64,000 nt of DNA from an uncultured Roseovarius sp. (GTDB lineage Bacteria > Pseudomonadota > Alphaproteobacteria > Rhodobacterales > Rhodobacteraceae), in the NCBI GenBank assembly GCA_947497295.1, contig CANMFU010000001.1, positions 992,001 to 1,056,000 on the forward strand, given 5' to 3'. Positions 41,058 through 51,705 of this stretch are shown here, one piece after another (position 1 is the first letter of the stretch; every line of letters starts with the position of its first letter). Position numbers and translations under genes: made by a program. The notes below the pieces were generated by a model that was not told the DNA's origin, did not search any database, and saw only the letters and a list, made by a program, of their open reading frames with translations.

Positions 41058-41501
41058 ATGCACGCACCCATGACATGCACAGCAACACCAGAAGCAAGCC
41101 TTCGAGGCTCGGAATGGCTCAGCGGGGCCGGATTGCGGCCCACCCGGCAGCGCGTGGCGCTGGCGGCCATGCTGATCGGCGATGGCCACCATCGCCACGT
41201 AACTGCAGAAAGCCTTTTTGCCGATGTTCAGCGCTGCGGCGAGCAGGTGTCGCTGGCCACCGTTTATAATACGCTACGCGCCTTCTGCGAGGCCGGGCTG
41301 ATGCAAGAAGTGCTGGTCGATGGCGCAAAATCCTATTTCGATACCAATACGCATGACCATCCGCATTTTTTCTGGGAGTGTGAGAACCGTCTGACGGACG
41401 CCCCTGCGGACGAGTTGAAAATCACCAGCCTTCCCAGCGCGCCGGAAGGTGCAGAAATCGCATCTGTCGACGTGGTCATTCGTCTGCGCCGCAAATCCTG
41501 A
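41058..41501 (+). CDS. irr: Fur-family iron response regulator, Irr type
   Basis: A 147-residue regulator. [29 protein letters not shown] contains the winged-helix start and a His-rich HHRH stretch; [20 protein letters not shown] is the recognition region; [10 protein letters not shown] gives the metal- or haem-related site. In alphaproteobacteria Irr represses or activates iron genes in response to haem status. No Cys-rich zinc site of classical Fur is seen. The start could be 41058 or 41070; a TTG at 41040 is less likely. It diverges from fabA, as in many Rhodobacteraceae, and overlaps the next gene by one base. Confidence 0.85.
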   Translation: MHAPMTCTATPEASLRGSEWLSGAGLRPTRQRVALAAMLIGDGHHRHVTAESLFADVQRCGEQVSLATVYNTLRAFCEAGLMQEVLVDGAKSYFDTNTHDHPHFFWECENRLTDAPADELKITSLPSAPEGAEIASVDVVIRLRRKS

Positions 41502-42487
41502 TGCGCGCCGCCTGGTACAGCCGCTTTGGGGCGCCCGCCGACGTGATCGAACTGGGCGAGGTGGAAACCCCAGAACCCGGCCCCGGCGAGGTTCGGGTAA
41601 AGCTGGCCTATTCCGGTGTGAACCCTTCAGACGCCAAAGCGCGTTCCGGCAGCCGCCCTGGCGTGACCAAGCCGCCTTTTGACCGCGTGATTCCCCATTC
41701 TGATGGCTCCGGGGTGATTGATGCGGTCGGTGAGGGCGTAGATGTGGCGCGCGTGGGACAGTCGGTCTGGATATGGAACGGCCAATGGCAACGCGCCTAT
41801 GGCACGGCTGCCGAATATATCTGCCTTCCTGCCGTGCAAGCTGTGCCCCTGCCGGATGGCGTTGATCCGCAGGTAGGCGCAGTTCTCGGCATCCCCGGTC
41901 TGACGGCGGCGCATACGATGCTGGGCGGCGGCGACATCGCGGGGCAGACCGTCCTGATCAGCGGAGGCGCGGGCGCCGTGGGCCACAATGCTGTGCAGCT
42001 GGCCAAATGGGCCGGTGCGCGCGTAATCGCCACATGCAGTGCATCTGGCATGGACCGGGTACGTGCGGCGGGCGCGGATGCGGTGCTTGATTACGCAGAT
42101 CCGGACCTTGCCGCCCAAATCAAGGACGTCGCGGGCGACACAGGGATTGCGCGCGCGGTAGAGGTTGAATTTGGCGTAAACGCGGCTCTTCTGGCCGAGG
42201 TGATCGCCGCAAACGGCACAATCGCCGCCTATGGTTCGGGCAAGGACATGACGCCCGCCCTTCCCTTCGGCCCGCTGCTCTTCAAAGCGGTCAAAATAGA
42301 TATCACGTTAATCTATATCCTGCCGGACGCAGAACGCGGCAAGGCAATCGAACATTTGCACAGCGCATTGACAGCAGGGGCGCTGATCCCGGCGATAGAT
42401 CAGGTCTACGATCTGGATGACTGCGCCAAGGCACATGACGCGGTGATGACGCCCGGACGCGCCGGTGCCGTTTTGCTACGGGTCTGA
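41501..42487 (+). CDS. NADPH:quinone oxidoreductase-like (zinc-independent MDR family)
   Basis: A 328-residue medium-chain dehydrogenase/reductase. GVNPSDAKARSG and IPHSDGSGVIDAVGEGV form the catalytic-domain start; VLISGGAGAVGHNAVQLAKWAGARVIAT is the Rossmann fold. Zinc ligands of alcohol dehydrogenases are absent, which places it with zeta-crystallin-like quinone reductases. The ATG overlaps the irr stop by one base (TGATG). The physiological substrate is not evident. Confidence 0.9.
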   Translation: MRAAWYSRFGAPADVIELGEVETPEPGPGEVRVKLAYSGVNPSDAKARSGSRPGVTKPPFDRVIPHSDGSGVIDAVGEGVDVARVGQSVWIWNGQWQRAYGTAAEYICLPAVQAVPLPDGVDPQVGAVLGIPGLTAAHTMLGGGDIAGQTVLISGGAGAVGHNAVQLAKWAGARVIATCSASGMDRVRAAGADAVLDYADPDLAAQIKDVAGDTGIARAVEVEFGVNAALLAEVIAANGTIAAYGSGKDMTPALPFGPLLFKAVKIDITLIYILPDAERGKAIEHLHSALTAGALIPAIDQVYDLDDCAKAHDAVMTPGRAGAVLLRV

Positions 42488-43183
42488 GATCCGGAAGGAT
42501 TTTCTCAGTGTAACATAAACATGGCCTGCGGTGCGTGCGCCGCCGTCATGAAGACGTCGACAACATGGATATTTGCCCAAAAGGTCAGCCTGACCGCCCT
42601 ACCCTATGTGTTCAGGTGTCGGAAAATGGAATTTCCAACAGCATTGGCAATCAACTCTGCAAGAATATCAGGACCAATTTCCTGAATGTCAAAGAAGTTT
42701 ACATGACGTCGAAATCTTTCGGTCCCGCGACGTATCTTATTTGGATCGGTGAGCGCCGTGCCATTGCTAAAGGCAAGCTAGACATGCCCCCTCTATGAAA
42801 ATATGTCGCATAACCGGCCTTCTTTCTCACTCGGTCTCGGCGTGTCAGGCGTGCCGCCATATATCTGAACTGTGTCCGGTTTTGGCACAACCTCTCGGAT
42901 GATCCCATCAGCCTCTCGATGACCGCATCCTGTTCGATGCCGGATATAACGATGCCTCATCTAGGTTCGTTTGAAAGCAAAGTGCGCTTCACCTCGTCCG
43001 TGTCGCAAAACAGGCAGTTTAACACTACAGAAATACGAAAATTCGAGCTTCATTCGCATTCTGCGTGATGGCTGGCAGAGACATCACCTCAACATCTTGC
43101 AAACAAAAGGGGCGCCCGAATTCGGGCACCCCTTCTTTTATTGCCAATGACACACCGTCAGAGATACTAGCGCACGCATCCCA
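42488..43183. other. Gene-poor gap of about 700 bases before the lon terminator
   Basis: No convincing gene was recognised. Composition is lower in GC than the flanking genes. Short frames (an 87-codon plus frame from 42535, and a minus frame at 42699-42908) show no family features or clear ribosome sites and may be remnants of lost genes. The right end carries the lon terminator hairpin at 43109-43132. Confidence 0.6.
43101..43140. terminator. Terminator downstream of lon, possibly bidirectional
   Basis: GGGG-C-GCCCG (43109-43118), loop AATT, CGGGC-A-CCCC (43123-43132): a 9-pair stem with one C-A mismatch. T-rich tails are present on both strands (TTCTTTTATT to the right; CTTTTGTTT in minus sense). 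On minus it lies about 50 bases beyond the lon stop and is its likely terminator. Confidence 0.8.
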
Positions 43184-45595
43184 TCAATGTGCCGTAGCGC
43201 CGGAACCATCGCGTCCAACCTTGAGCGCGGCCTCCGTAGCAGCCTCCTCCTCGGCGGCCTCGTCCAATTCGATGGGTTCCGGAGCCCGCGTCAAGGCAAG
43301 ACGCAGCACATCGCGCACGTGGGTCACGGGAATGATCTCCAGCCCCTGTTTCACATTGTCAGGGATTTCTACCAGATCCTTCTCGTTCTCCTGCGGAATA
43401 AGAACTGTTTTGATCCCTCCGCGCAGCGCCGCCAGAAGCTTTTCCTTCAGGCCGCCGATGGGCAACGCGTTGCCGCGCAAAGTTACCTCACCGGTCATGG
43501 CAATGTCCTTGCGCACCGGGATGCCCGTCAGCACCGACACGATGGACGTCACCATGGCAAGTCCGGCACTCGGCCCGTCCTTGGGCGTCGCACCCTCGGG
43601 AACGTGGACATGGATATCCCACTTCTCCAGACGCGGCGGCTTGATTCCCAGCGAAGGAGCGACCGAGCGCACATAAGAATTGGCCGCGTCGATGGATTCC
43701 TTCATCACGTCGCCCAGCGTGCCGGTGGTCTTCATCCGGCCCTTGCCCGGCAGCCGCAGCGCCTCGATATTCAGCAGCTCACCCCCGACCGACGTATAGG
43801 CCAGCCCGGTAACCACACCGACCTGATCGGCCTCTTCCGCCAGACCGAACTTGTGCTTTCGCACGCCCAGAAAATCGCTCAGATTGTCCGGCGTCACCTT
43901 GATCGATGTCGCCTCCTTCTTGATGATCTGCGTCACCGCCTTGCGCGCTACCTTGGCAATCTCACGCTCAAGGTTCCGCACGCCCGCCTCGCGGGTATAG
44001 TAGCGGATGATATCGGTCAGCGCCTCGTCCGTCAGCTCGAACTCGCCTTTTTTCAGGCCATGGTTCTCGACCTGTTTTTCCAGCAAATGCTGTTTGGCAA
44101 TCTCGCGCTTTTCATCCTCGGTGTAACCGGCCAGCGGGATAATCTCCATCCGGTCCAGAAGCGGGCCAGGCATGTTATAGCTGTTCGACGTGGTCAGGAA
44201 CATCACGTTGCTGAGGTCATATTCGACCTCAAGATAGTGATCGACAAAGGTCGAGTTCTGCTCAGGGTCCAGAACCTCCAGCATCGCCGAGGCAGGATCG
44301 CCCCGGAAATCCTGACCCATCTTGTCGATCTCATCGAGCAGGATCAGCGGGTTCGTCGTCTTCGCCTTTTTCAGCGCCTGGATGATCTTGCCGGGCATGG
44401 ACCCGATATAGGTCCGCCGATGACCACGGATCTCGGATTCGTCGCGCACACCGCCCAGCGAAATGCGGATAAATTCGCGGCCCGTGGCACGCGCCACGGA
44501 TTTGCCAAGGCTGGTTTTACCCACGCCCGGAGGTCCGACGAGGCACATGATCGGCCCCTTCAGCTTCTTCGAGCGTTGCTGAACCGCCAGATATTCGACA
44601 ATCCGTTCCTTGACCTTCTCAAGTCCATAGTGATCGTCATCGAGAATCTTCTCGGCCCGCGTCAGATCCTTCTTCACGCGGCTTTTTACACCCCATGGGA
44701 TTGACAGCATCCAGTCCAGATAGTTGCGCACCACAGTCGCCTCGGCGCTCATCGGGCTCATGTTTTTCAGCTTCTTCAGCTCGGCCTCGGCCTTCTCCTT
44801 GGCCTCACCGCTCAGCTTGGTGGCAGCGATACGCGCCTCAAGCTCTGCAATTTCGCCTTCGCCGTCCTCGCCATCGCCCAGTTCCTTCTGAATGGCCTTC
44901 ATCTGCTCATTCAGATAATATTCGCGCTGGGTACGCTCCATCTGGGACTTGACGCGCGTCTTGATCTTTTTCTCGACCTGCAAAACGCTCATCTCGCCCT
45001 GCATCAGGCCATAGACCTTCTCCAGCCGCTCGCTGATCGACAGCGTCTCCAGCAGCTCCTGCTTCTGCTGCACCTCAATGCCCAGATGCCCGGCGACCAG
45101 ATCGGCAAGGCGCGCTGGCTCCTCAGAGTCAGACACCGCGGCCAAGGCTTCCTCAGGAACGTTCTTCTTTACCTTGGCATAGCGTTCAAATTCTGCCGCA
45201 ACGGTGCGCAGCAGCGCCTCGATTGTCGTGGCGTCGCCCGGCATCTCTGTCAGGTACTCGGCGCGCGCTTCAAAGAAATCCTCGTTGTCGAGATATTCGG
45301 TGATGCGCACCCGCGCCACGCCTTCCACCAGCACCTTGACGGTGCCGTCGGGCAGCTTCAACAGTTGCAGGACGTTGGCCAAAACGCCTGCCTTATAGAT
45401 GCCTTTGGCGTCCGGATCATCAACGCTGGGGTCGATCTGGCTGGACAGCAGAATCTGCTTGTCGTCTGCCATGACCTCTTCCAAAGCCCGCACAGATTTC
45501 TCACGCCCGACGAAGAGCGGCACAATCATATGCGGAAAAACGACGATGTCGCGCAGCGGCAGCACCGGATAGGACGAATTCAGGGGCTCTTGCAT
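43184..45595 (-). CDS. lon: ATP-dependent protease Lon
   Basis: An 803-residue cytoplasmic AAA+ serine protease, normal length for LonA. The N-terminal substrate domain begins [24 protein letters not shown]. The AAA+ module has Walker [16 protein letters not shown] (about 357) and Walker [13 protein letters not shown]. The protease domain has [11 protein letters not shown] with the catalytic serine near 680 and a lysine about 43 residues later. It removes damaged and regulatory proteins. It stands alone on minus with GGAAAG before the ATG and a hairpin after the stop. Confidence 0.98.
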   Translation of the reverse strand: MQEPLNSSYPVLPLRDIVVFPHMIVPLFVGREKSVRALEEVMADDKQILLSSQIDPSVDDPDAKGIYKAGVLANVLQLLKLPDGTVKVLVEGVARVRITEYLDNEDFFEARAEYLTEMPGDATTIEALLRTVAAEFERYAKVKKNVPEEALAAVSDSEEPARLADLVAGHLGIEVQQKQELLETLSISERLEKVYGLMQGEMSVLQVEKKIKTRVKSQMERTQREYYLNEQMKAIQKELGDGEDGEGEIAELEARIAATKLSGEAKEKAEAELKKLKNMSPMSAEATVVRNYLDWMLSIPWGVKSRVKKDLTRAEKILDDDHYGLEKVKERIVEYLAVQQRSKKLKGPIMCLVGPPGVGKTSLGKSVARATGREFIRISLGGVRDESEIRGHRRTYIGSMPGKIIQALKKAKTTNPLILLDEIDKMGQDFRGDPASAMLEVLDPEQNSTFVDHYLEVEYDLSNVMFLTTSNSYNMPGPLLDRMEIIPLAGYTEDEKREIAKQHLLEKQVENHGLKKGEFELTDEALTDIIRYYTREAGVRNLEREIAKVARKAVTQIIKKEATSIKVTPDNLSDFLGVRKHKFGLAEEADQVGVVTGLAYTSVGGELLNIEALRLPGKGRMKTTGTLGDVMKESIDAANSYVRSVAPSLGIKPPRLEKWDIHVHVPEGATPKDGPSAGLAMVTSIVSVLTGIPVRKDIAMTGEVTLRGNALPIGGLKEKLLAALRGGIKTVLIPQENEKDLVEIPDNVKQGLEIIPVTHVRDVLRLALTRAPEPIELDEAAEEEAATEAALKVGRDGSGATAH

Positions 45596-45832
45596 GCTCT
45601 TTCCTTATGTATCGGTCCGGGAGTCTCCCCGGTCCTTATTAGCAAGAGGGTCCGGCCCCGCCCGGCGGCGGCCACGCCCTCTCCATTATCTCAGGTTAAC
45701 TTGGGGCAGGCAGGCACCGCTTTCAACCTCGCGCCGAACAGAATGACCGCAGCGCGCCACCGGGGCAAGCATGATCCCGCACCACTTTGCCTAAAAATGC
45801 GCCCGCCCAGACGCTTATGTCGCGCCTTTTCG

Positions 45833-45860
45833 CTTTTTCTTGATGAAAATACCCAAATCC
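45833..45860. repeat. Dispersed intergenic repeat, copy 3
   Basis: CTTTTTCTTGATGAAAATAC followed by CCAAATCC, nearly identical to the copy at 32881 and related to that at 38218, all in the same orientation. It begins 11 bases past the tgt stop in the minus sense. Confidence 0.75.
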
Positions 45861-45870
45861 ACCAATAGCG

Positions 45871-47001
45871 TCAGAGTGGTTCAATATCCCCCTCTTGGCG
45901 CAGTGCATGAAACACAGCCTGCCAGGCATCAAACTCGCCATCTGCAATGGCTCTGCGCATCCCGGCCATAAGCTCCTGATAGTAATGCAGGTTGTGCCAG
46001 GTAAGCAGCATACCACTGATCATTTCCTGCGCGCGAAACACATGGTGCAGATAGGCGCGTGAATAATTGCGGCAGGCAGGACATGTGCAATCGGCGTCCA
46101 AAGGGCGCGGATCGTCCGCATGGCGGGCATTTTTGATATTGATCTGACCGCGCCGCGTCCATGCCTGCCCTGTCCGGCCGGAGCGGCTGGGCAGAACGCA
46201 ATCCATCATGTCGACGCCGCGCGCAACTGCGCCAACGATGTCATCAGGTTTACCCACTCCCATCAGGTAGCGCGGTTTATCCTTGGGTAGCATATCGGGG
46301 GCATAATCCAAAACGCCGAACATAGCCTCTTGGCCCTCGCCCACGGCAAGGCCACCTATTGCATAGCCATGAAATCCAATATCTTTTAGTTTTTCGGCAC
46401 TTGCCGCGCGAAGTTCATGCGTAACGCCACCCTGCTGGATGCCGAACAGCGCATGGCCGGGCCGGTCGCCGAAGGCCTCCTTGGACCTGCGCGCCCACCG
46501 CATCGACAATTCCATGCTCTCGGCCACCGCCTTGTCCGTCGCAGGCAGCGCCGGGCATTCGTCAAAGCACATCACGATATCGCTGCCCAGCAACGCTTGG
46601 ATTTCCATCGACCGCTCGGGGCTCAGCATGTGTTTGGACCCGTCGATATGGCTGCGAAACGCCACGCCCTCCTCGGTAAGCTTGCGCAGATCGGCAAGGC
46701 TCATCACTTGAAACCCGCCCGAGTCGGTCAGGATCGGCCCCGGCCAGTTCATGAATTTATGCAATCCCCCCAGCGCCGCAATCCGTTCCGCAGTGGGCCG
46801 CAGCATCAGGTGATACGTGTTGCCCAACAGGACATCCGCGCCGGTCGCCGCAACGCTCTCGGGCATCATCGCCTTGACGGTTGCGGCGGTGCCGACAGGC
46901 ATGAAGGCCGGCGTGCGAATTTCGCCTCGGGGGGTTGTGATGTGCCCGGTGCGGGCGCGCCCGTCTGTTGCGGCCACCTGAAAACTAAAATTCACGCTCA
47001 T
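45871..47001 (-). CDS. tgt: Queuine/preQ1 tRNA-ribosyltransferase
   Basis: A 376-residue enzyme that exchanges guanine-34 of GUN-anticodon tRNAs for the queuosine precursor. [13 protein letters not shown] carries the general catalytic Asp, and [25 protein letters not shown] carries the nucleophilic Asp. The zinc site is [16 protein letters not shown] with a further histidine in [10 protein letters not shown]. Length is normal. It is divergent from the SPFH gene by 103 bp. The usual neighbour queA is not in view. Confidence 0.97.
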   Translation of the reverse strand: MSVNFSFQVAATDGRARTGHITTPRGEIRTPAFMPVGTAATVKAMMPESVAATGADVLLGNTYHLMLRPTAERIAALGGLHKFMNWPGPILTDSGGFQVMSLADLRKLTEEGVAFRSHIDGSKHMLSPERSMEIQALLGSDIVMCFDECPALPATDKAVAESMELSMRWARRSKEAFGDRPGHALFGIQQGGVTHELRAASAEKLKDIGFHGYAIGGLAVGEGQEAMFGVLDYAPDMLPKDKPRYLMGVGKPDDIVGAVARGVDMMDCVLPSRSGRTGQAWTRRGQINIKNARHADDPRPLDADCTCPACRNYSRAYLHHVFRAQEMISGMLLTWHNLHYYQELMAGMRRAIADGEFDAWQAVFHALRQEGDIEPL

Positions 47002-47104
47002 CTCTGCCTGCCCTTTTGCGTCTTTAGGATTGCCTTAAACACTCCTAAGGTAAGTTGCAAAAGCGACCGCGCGGCCCGCCCGCTCCACTCTCAGGATCCA
47101 TCTC

Positions 47105-47995
47105 ATGAATGAAGACGCCATTATCGACCTTCTATCGTCCAACCTTCTATATATCCTGCTGGCGCTGCTTCTGATTCTGGTCGTCTTCAAGGCAGTCAAG
47201 ATCGTGCCCCAGTCCGAACAGCACGTCGTCGAACGCTTTGGCAAGCTGCATTCGGTACTGGCCCCCGGCATTAACATGATCGTGCCGTTTCTTGACAGGA
47301 TCGCGCATCGCATCTCCATTCTGGAGCGGCAATTGCCCACCGCCAGTCAGGACGCGATTACCAAGGACAACGTTCTGGTGCAGGTCGACAGCTCGGTTTT
47401 CTACCGTATCGTGCAGCCCGAAAAAACGGTGTATCGCATCCGCGACATCGACGGCGCCATCGCCACCACCGTCGCCGGAATCGTGCGCGCCGAAATGGGC
47501 AAGATGGATCTGGACGAGGTACAGTCGAACCGTGCGCAATTGATCGGAACGATCAAGGAAACGGTTGAGGATGCAGTGGATAACTGGGGCATAGAAGTGA
47601 CCCGCGCCGAGATCCTCGACGTCAATCTGGATCAGGCCACCCGCGATGCCATGTTACAACAATTAAATGCCGAGCGTGCTCGCCGCGCCCATGTGACAGA
47701 GGCCGAAGGCCGCAAGCGCGCCGTCGAACTGAACGCCGACGCCGAGCTTTATGCAGCCGAACAGACGGCCAAGGCGCGCCGCATTTCGGCGGATGCCGAG
47801 GCTTATGCAACCTCCGTCGTCGCACAGGCCATCGCCGAGAACGGGCTGGAGGCGGCGCAATATCAGGTGGCCCTTAAACAGGTCGAGGCGCTGAATGCGC
47901 TGGGGGCCAGCCCGTCCGCATCTACCATTCTTGTGCCCGCCAGTGCGCTCGAAGCGTTCGGCAACGCCTTCACCATGCTCAAGGGCCGGACGTGA
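47105..47995 (+). CDS. SPFH/band 7 (stomatin-like) membrane protein
   Basis: A 296-residue protein with one N-terminal membrane helix (about 11-30, LLYILLALLLILVVFKAV) followed by the SPFH domain: VPQSEQHVVERFGKLHSVLAPGINMIVPF, QLPTASQDAITKDNVLVQVDSSVFYRI and GKMDLDEVQSNRAQLI. The rest is a helical coiled coil. Such proteins build large membrane microdomain scaffolds and regulate membrane proteases (QmcA/HflK relatives). It overlaps by 4 bp (GTGA) with an NfeD partner gene, the standard pairing. Confidence 0.95.
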   Translation: MNEDAIIDLLSSNLLYILLALLLILVVFKAVKIVPQSEQHVVERFGKLHSVLAPGINMIVPFLDRIAHRISILERQLPTASQDAITKDNVLVQVDSSVFYRIVQPEKTVYRIRDIDGAIATTVAGIVRAEMGKMDLDEVQSNRAQLIGTIKETVEDAVDNWGIEVTRAEILDVNLDQATRDAMLQQLNAERARRAHVTEAEGRKRAVELNADAELYAAEQTAKARRISADAEAYATSVVAQAIAENGLEAAQYQVALKQVEALNALGASPSASTILVPASALEAFGNAFTMLKGRT

Positions 47996-48288
47996 TTGAG
48001 GTGGTCGAAACCATGCCGCTCTGGGCATTGTGGTGGGTGTGGATGGCGGCCGCCCTGCTGCTTGCCATGGTGGAGATCGTGCTGCCCGGTTTTCTATTCC
48101 TCGGCTTTGCGATTGGCGCAGCACTCGTCGGGCTGATATTGATTGCGGTGCCTCTTTGGCTGGGGTTGCCATTTCTGCTGGTGTTGTTCGCCGCGCTTTC
48201 GCTGATTGCATGGGTTGCCCTGCGGCGCGTTTTTAGCTTCACGCATGGTCAGGTCCGCCGGGTACGTGATGACGTGAACGACGGCTAA
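47992..48288 (+). CDS. NfeD-like membrane protein, short form
   Basis: A 98-residue protein with three to four hydrophobic helices (about 9-75) and a basic, charged tail. [31 protein letters not shown] matches the membrane core of NfeD proteins. The long serine protease domain of full-length NfeD is absent and the C-terminal OB-fold region is nearly absent. The GTG start overlaps the SPFH stop, so the two products are made together and likely form a membrane complex. Confidence 0.88.
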   Translation: MIEVVETMPLWALWWVWMAAALLLAMVEIVLPGFLFLGFAIGAALVGLILIAVPLWLGLPFLLVLFAALSLIAWVALRRVFSFTHGQVRRVRDDVNDG

Positions 48289-48424
48289 CCAGTCAGCCAG
48301 CCGCTTTTGCTCAATATTAACGCCGTTTGCATCCAGCATTCGCGGTTTGCCTTTGATCCGGGCACGAAACCGGCTACATGTCCCAGTTCCGCTATCGTTC
48401 TCCCAAACCGAAAGGATCCACCGC

Positions 48425-49825
48425 ATGCCCCCGTCCGAACCCCTCGAGTCCCTGCAATTCGGGTGGGAGGAATGGATCGGATTGCCAAAGCTGGGCGTGC
48501 CGGCGATCAAGGCAAAGGTCGATACAGGTGCGCGAACCTCGGCATTGCATGCCTTTGACATCGAAACTTTTGGCCCTGCTTCCAAACGCAAGGTACGGTT
48601 CACGGTGCATCCCATACCCGGGCGCGACGATCTGGTCATCCCCTGCTCGGCGCTCATTCTCGATCGGCGTGACGTGACGTCGTCCAATGGCGAAAGCGAG
48701 TCGCGCTTTGTGATTGAAACGCAGCTTTCGGTAAATGGCGACTCGTGGCCAATTGAGATCACGCTGACCAATCGTGGCGGCATGTCCAGCCGGATGCTTT
48801 TAGGCCGGCAGGCGTTGAAAGATCATATTTCCATCGTCGCAACCGATCGATTCCTTCAGCCCGAACTCAGCTACGACGTCTATTCCACTGCCCGGATGCG
48901 CAGCGACGCGCCCGACCGGTCCTTGCGCATTGCCGTGCTAAGCCGCGAGGACAATTATAGTACGCGCCGCCTGGTGGAAGAGGGCGAAAAGCGCGGTCAT
49001 ACCGTCGAGGTCATCAATACAACCCGGTGCTATATGGCGATCAACGCGATGGCGCCCGAAGTGCATTACGATGGCAAACGCCTGCCTCGTTTCGATGCTG
49101 TCATCCCGCGCATCGGCGCGTCGATCACGCCTTATGGCGCCGCGATTCTGCGCCAGTTCGAAACCATCGGCACCTATTGCGTCAACGGCAGCGCCGGTAT
49201 TGTCGCCAGCCGGGACAAGCTGCACGCCCACCAGATCATGGCCCGCGCCAAGATTGGCATGCCCAACACAGCCTTCGCGGCCAGTCCGCGCGACACCGGC
49301 AATATCATCACCCTCGTCGGCACCGCGCCGCTGATCGTCAAGCTACTGGAATCCACTCAGGGCAAGGGCGTCGTTCTGGCCGAAACCAAAAAGGCTGCCG
49401 AGAGCGTCATAGACGCCTTTCGCGGACTCAAGGCTAACTTTCTCGTGCAGGATTTCGTCAAGGAAGCAGCAGGCGAGGATATTCGCTGCCTCGTCATCGG
49501 CGGCAAGGTGGTCGCATCAATGAAGCGGACCGGCGCCGAGGGCGATTTTCGCTCAAACCTGCATCGCGGCGGCAGCGCCAAATCCGTGCGCATCACCAAG
49601 GAAGAACGCGAGACCGCCCTGCGTGCCGCGCGGGCGTTCAACCTGAACATGGCCGGCGTAGACCTTCTTCGTGCCGAAAGCGGCCCCAAGGTACTGGAAG
49701 TCAATTCGAGCCCCGGCTTTGAGGGTATCGAAGGGTCGACAGGTAAAAACATCGTCGGCAAACTCTATGATACCATCGAGGCCCGCGTTCGCCCGGCGCC
49801 GATCCGTCGGCGCAAGGGGGACTGA
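48425..49825 (+). CDS. rimK: RimB-RimK fusion: retropepsin-like domain plus ATP-grasp glutamate ligase
   Basis: A 466-residue two-part protein. Residues about 10-150 are the ATP-dependent zinc protease (RimB-like) domain with [14 protein letters not shown] (Asp33) and MLLGRQAL. Residues about 170-460 are a RimK-type ATP-grasp ligase: [63 protein letters not shown] and [18 protein letters not shown]. RimK adds glutamates to ribosomal protein S6, and RimB can trim such tails, so one chain may hold opposing activities. AAAGGA lies before the ATG at 48425. The actual target here is unknown. Confidence 0.92.
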   Translation: MPPSEPLESLQFGWEEWIGLPKLGVPAIKAKVDTGARTSALHAFDIETFGPASKRKVRFTVHPIPGRDDLVIPCSALILDRRDVTSSNGESESRFVIETQLSVNGDSWPIEITLTNRGGMSSRMLLGRQALKDHISIVATDRFLQPELSYDVYSTARMRSDAPDRSLRIAVLSREDNYSTRRLVEEGEKRGHTVEVINTTRCYMAINAMAPEVHYDGKRLPRFDAVIPRIGASITPYGAAILRQFETIGTYCVNGSAGIVASRDKLHAHQIMARAKIGMPNTAFAASPRDTGNIITLVGTAPLIVKLLESTQGKGVVLAETKKAAESVIDAFRGLKANFLVQDFVKEAAGEDIRCLVIGGKVVASMKRTGAEGDFRSNLHRGGSAKSVRITKEERETALRAARAFNLNMAGVDLLRAESGPKVLEVNSSPGFEGIEGSTGKNIVGKLYDTIEARVRPAPIRRRKGD

Positions 49826-49919
49826 ACGGCTGCACTGCGCAATGTGCCGCACCGGCCGCACTGGACGCTGCCCCTCTTATTCCCTATATAATCGGTCAGG
49901 CAAAGACGCAGGATAGAAT

Positions 49920-50282
49920 ATGACGCAAAATCCCCAGCCATTCGAGGGCATCCCGCTTATCGCCCCATCATCGACGGACCACCCCAGATATACTGAAATA
50001 GTCGAGGCGTGCCGTAGTGTATTTGACCCGGAAATTCCGGTTAACATCTACGATCTAGGCCTTATCTACACCATTGATATCGACGAAGAAAACGCAGTCA
50101 AAGTCACCATGACCCTTACCGCGCCGGGCTGCCCGGTTGCAGGCGAAATGCCCGGATGGGTCGCCGATGCGATTGAGCCGCTTGACGGGATCAAGCAGGT
50201 TGACGTCACCCTGGTATGGGAGCCGCCTTGGGGCATGGACATGATGTCAGACGAGGCCCGGTTGGAATTGGGCTTTATGTAA
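49920..50282 (+). CDS. sufT: SufT-like DUF59 Fe-S assembly protein
   Basis: A 120-residue MIP18/DUF59 protein. VDPEIPVNIYDLGLIY-like start (DPEIPVNIYDLGLIY near 38), TAPGCPVAGEMP with Cys near 75, and the C-terminal PPWGMDMMSDEARLELGF are the SufT signature. SufT assists maturation of Fe-S proteins, particularly under high demand for lipoyl synthase or aconitase-type clusters. It precedes a HesB-type carrier gene by about 195 bp. The main suf operon is not in the window. Confidence 0.9.
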   Translation: MTQNPQPFEGIPLIAPSSTDHPRYTEIVEACRSVFDPEIPVNIYDLGLIYTIDIDEENAVKVTMTLTAPGCPVAGEMPGWVADAIEPLDGIKQVDVTLVWEPPWGMDMMSDEARLELGFM

Positions 50283-50477
50283 GCGGTACATACGCCTTCT
50301 TCTGTGAAAAGACGGTTTGACGCGGGTTGTAACACGAACTGACTGCACGTCAGGATGCGAAGGCATTCGCGATCCTTGGGCAAAAGGATGTCGGCGCGGC
50401 GTCACCATTCCCTGACACCGCTTGAGATTACGTAATCCCTACCCTACCTTTACTGCAAAGATAGAAGGATCAAATTC

Positions 50478-50828
50478 ATGTTCGGCATTCCAGGCAAACA
50501 GGCTGTGACCATGACGGACCGCGCGGTGGCACAAATTGCGCGGCTGATGGCCAAGGAAGGGCATCAGGGGCTTCGCATCGGCGTGAAAAAAGGCGGCTGC
50601 GCCGGCATGGAATACACTATGAATTACGTCACCGAGGTCGACCCGCTTGATGAGGTGGTCGAAGCCGATGGCGCACGCGTGATGATTGCCCCGATGGCAC
50701 AAATGTTTCTGTTCGGCACCGAAATAGATTATGAGGTAAGTTTGCTGGAATCGGGCTTTCGCTTTAAAAACCCGAATGTCAGCGAGGCCTGCGGATGTGG
50801 GGAGTCGATCAAGTTTGCGGGAATGTGA
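50478..50828 (+). CDS. HesB/IscA-family Fe-S cluster carrier
   Basis: A 116-residue A-type carrier. The three conserved cysteines are Cys41 (KKGGCAGMEY), Cys105 and Cys107 (SEACGCGESI). GTEIDYEVSLLESGFRFKNPN is the family core. It should bind and deliver Fe-S clusters together with the SufT-like protein just upstream. SufA, IscA and ErpA cannot be told apart from sequence alone here. AGAAGGA precedes the ATG. Confidence 0.92.
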   Translation: MFGIPGKQAVTMTDRAVAQIARLMAKEGHQGLRIGVKKGGCAGMEYTMNYVTEVDPLDEVVEADGARVMIAPMAQMFLFGTEIDYEVSLLESGFRFKNPNVSEACGCGESIKFAGM

Positions 50829-50943
50829 TCAAAGCGATTCAAGCTATTGATGCGGATTGGGTCAGTCGCGCTCGCCTAATCGGGTGCTACCGTGGACTGC
50901 TCGCGCTGTAACGACGATGATAAGTATTGCTCAGGGGTACGAG

Positions 50944-51705
50944 ATGCGGCGAAAATTGGCGGCTGGCAATTGGAAAATGAACGGCCGCTATGCAGATCTG
51001 ACGCAGATCGAGGCGCTATGCGCAGCGCATGACGGCGCAGAGGCCGACCTGCTGATTTGTCCTCCATACACCCTGGTTGCCGCTGCTGCCGCGCTTTGCG
51101 CAGATCATGCGCTGAATATCGGCGGGCAGGATTGCCACCCAGAGGCCGCGGGAGCGCATACTGGTGATGTTTCGGCTGAAATGCTGCAGGACGCGGGCGC
51201 CAGCGCTGTGATTCTGGGCCACTCAGAACGGCGTGCAGATCATGCGGAAACCAATGAACGCATTCACGATAAGGCGCGCGCGGCATATCAGGCGGGATTG
51301 CTTGCCATTATCTGCGTAGGGGAAAGCCTGGCGGAACGCGAGGCGCACAGCACATTGGAAATCATCGGCGCTCAGTTGTCGGCGTCAATTCCGGACGCAG
51401 CAACGGGGGAAAATACTGTTGTCGCGTACGAGCCTTGCTGGGCAATTGGCACCGGTCTGACCGCGACCCCGGATCAGATCGGCGAGGTGCATGATTTCAT
51501 CCGCGCACGGCTGGAAGATCGGTTTGGGGACAGGGTGGGCCAGTCGGTTCGCCTGCTCTATGGCGGTTCGGTAAAGCCCGAAAATGCAGCCGAGATTTTT
51601 GCAGTATCAAATGTCGATGGCGCGCTGGTTGGTGGAGCCAGCCTGAAAACGAATGATTTTTCGCCAATTATCCGGGCTTTGGAGGCTGAAGCTAATCCGT
51701 CATAA
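50944..51705 (+). CDS. tpiA: Triosephosphate isomerase
   Basis: A 253-residue TIM-barrel enzyme interconverting dihydroxyacetone phosphate and glyceraldehyde 3-phosphate. Lys11 (AAGNWKMNG), His93 (LGHSERR) and Glu163 ([11 protein letters not shown]) are the catalytic residues, and [11 protein letters not shown] plus [11 protein letters not shown] bind phosphate. The start at 50944 gives standard length; a longer frame upstream is open but not conserved. Its stop overlaps the convergent Lrp gene by six bases. Confidence 0.97.
   Translation: MRRKLAAGNWKMNGRYADLTQIEALCAAHDGAEADLLICPPYTLVAAAAALCADHALNIGGQDCHPEAAGAHTGDVSAEMLQDAGASAVILGHSERRADHAETNERIHDKARAAYQAGLLAIICVGESLAEREAHSTLEIIGAQLSASIPDAATGENTVVAYEPCWAIGTGLTATPDQIGEVHDFIRARLEDRFGDRVGQSVRLLYGGSVKPENAAEIFAVSNVDGALVGGASLKTNDFSPIIRALEAEANPS

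Noticed and set aside
42535..42908. Possible genes or insertion-sequence remnant in the gap before lon
   Set aside because: No terminal repeats, transposase motif or ribosome site could be seen; composition alone is not enough.
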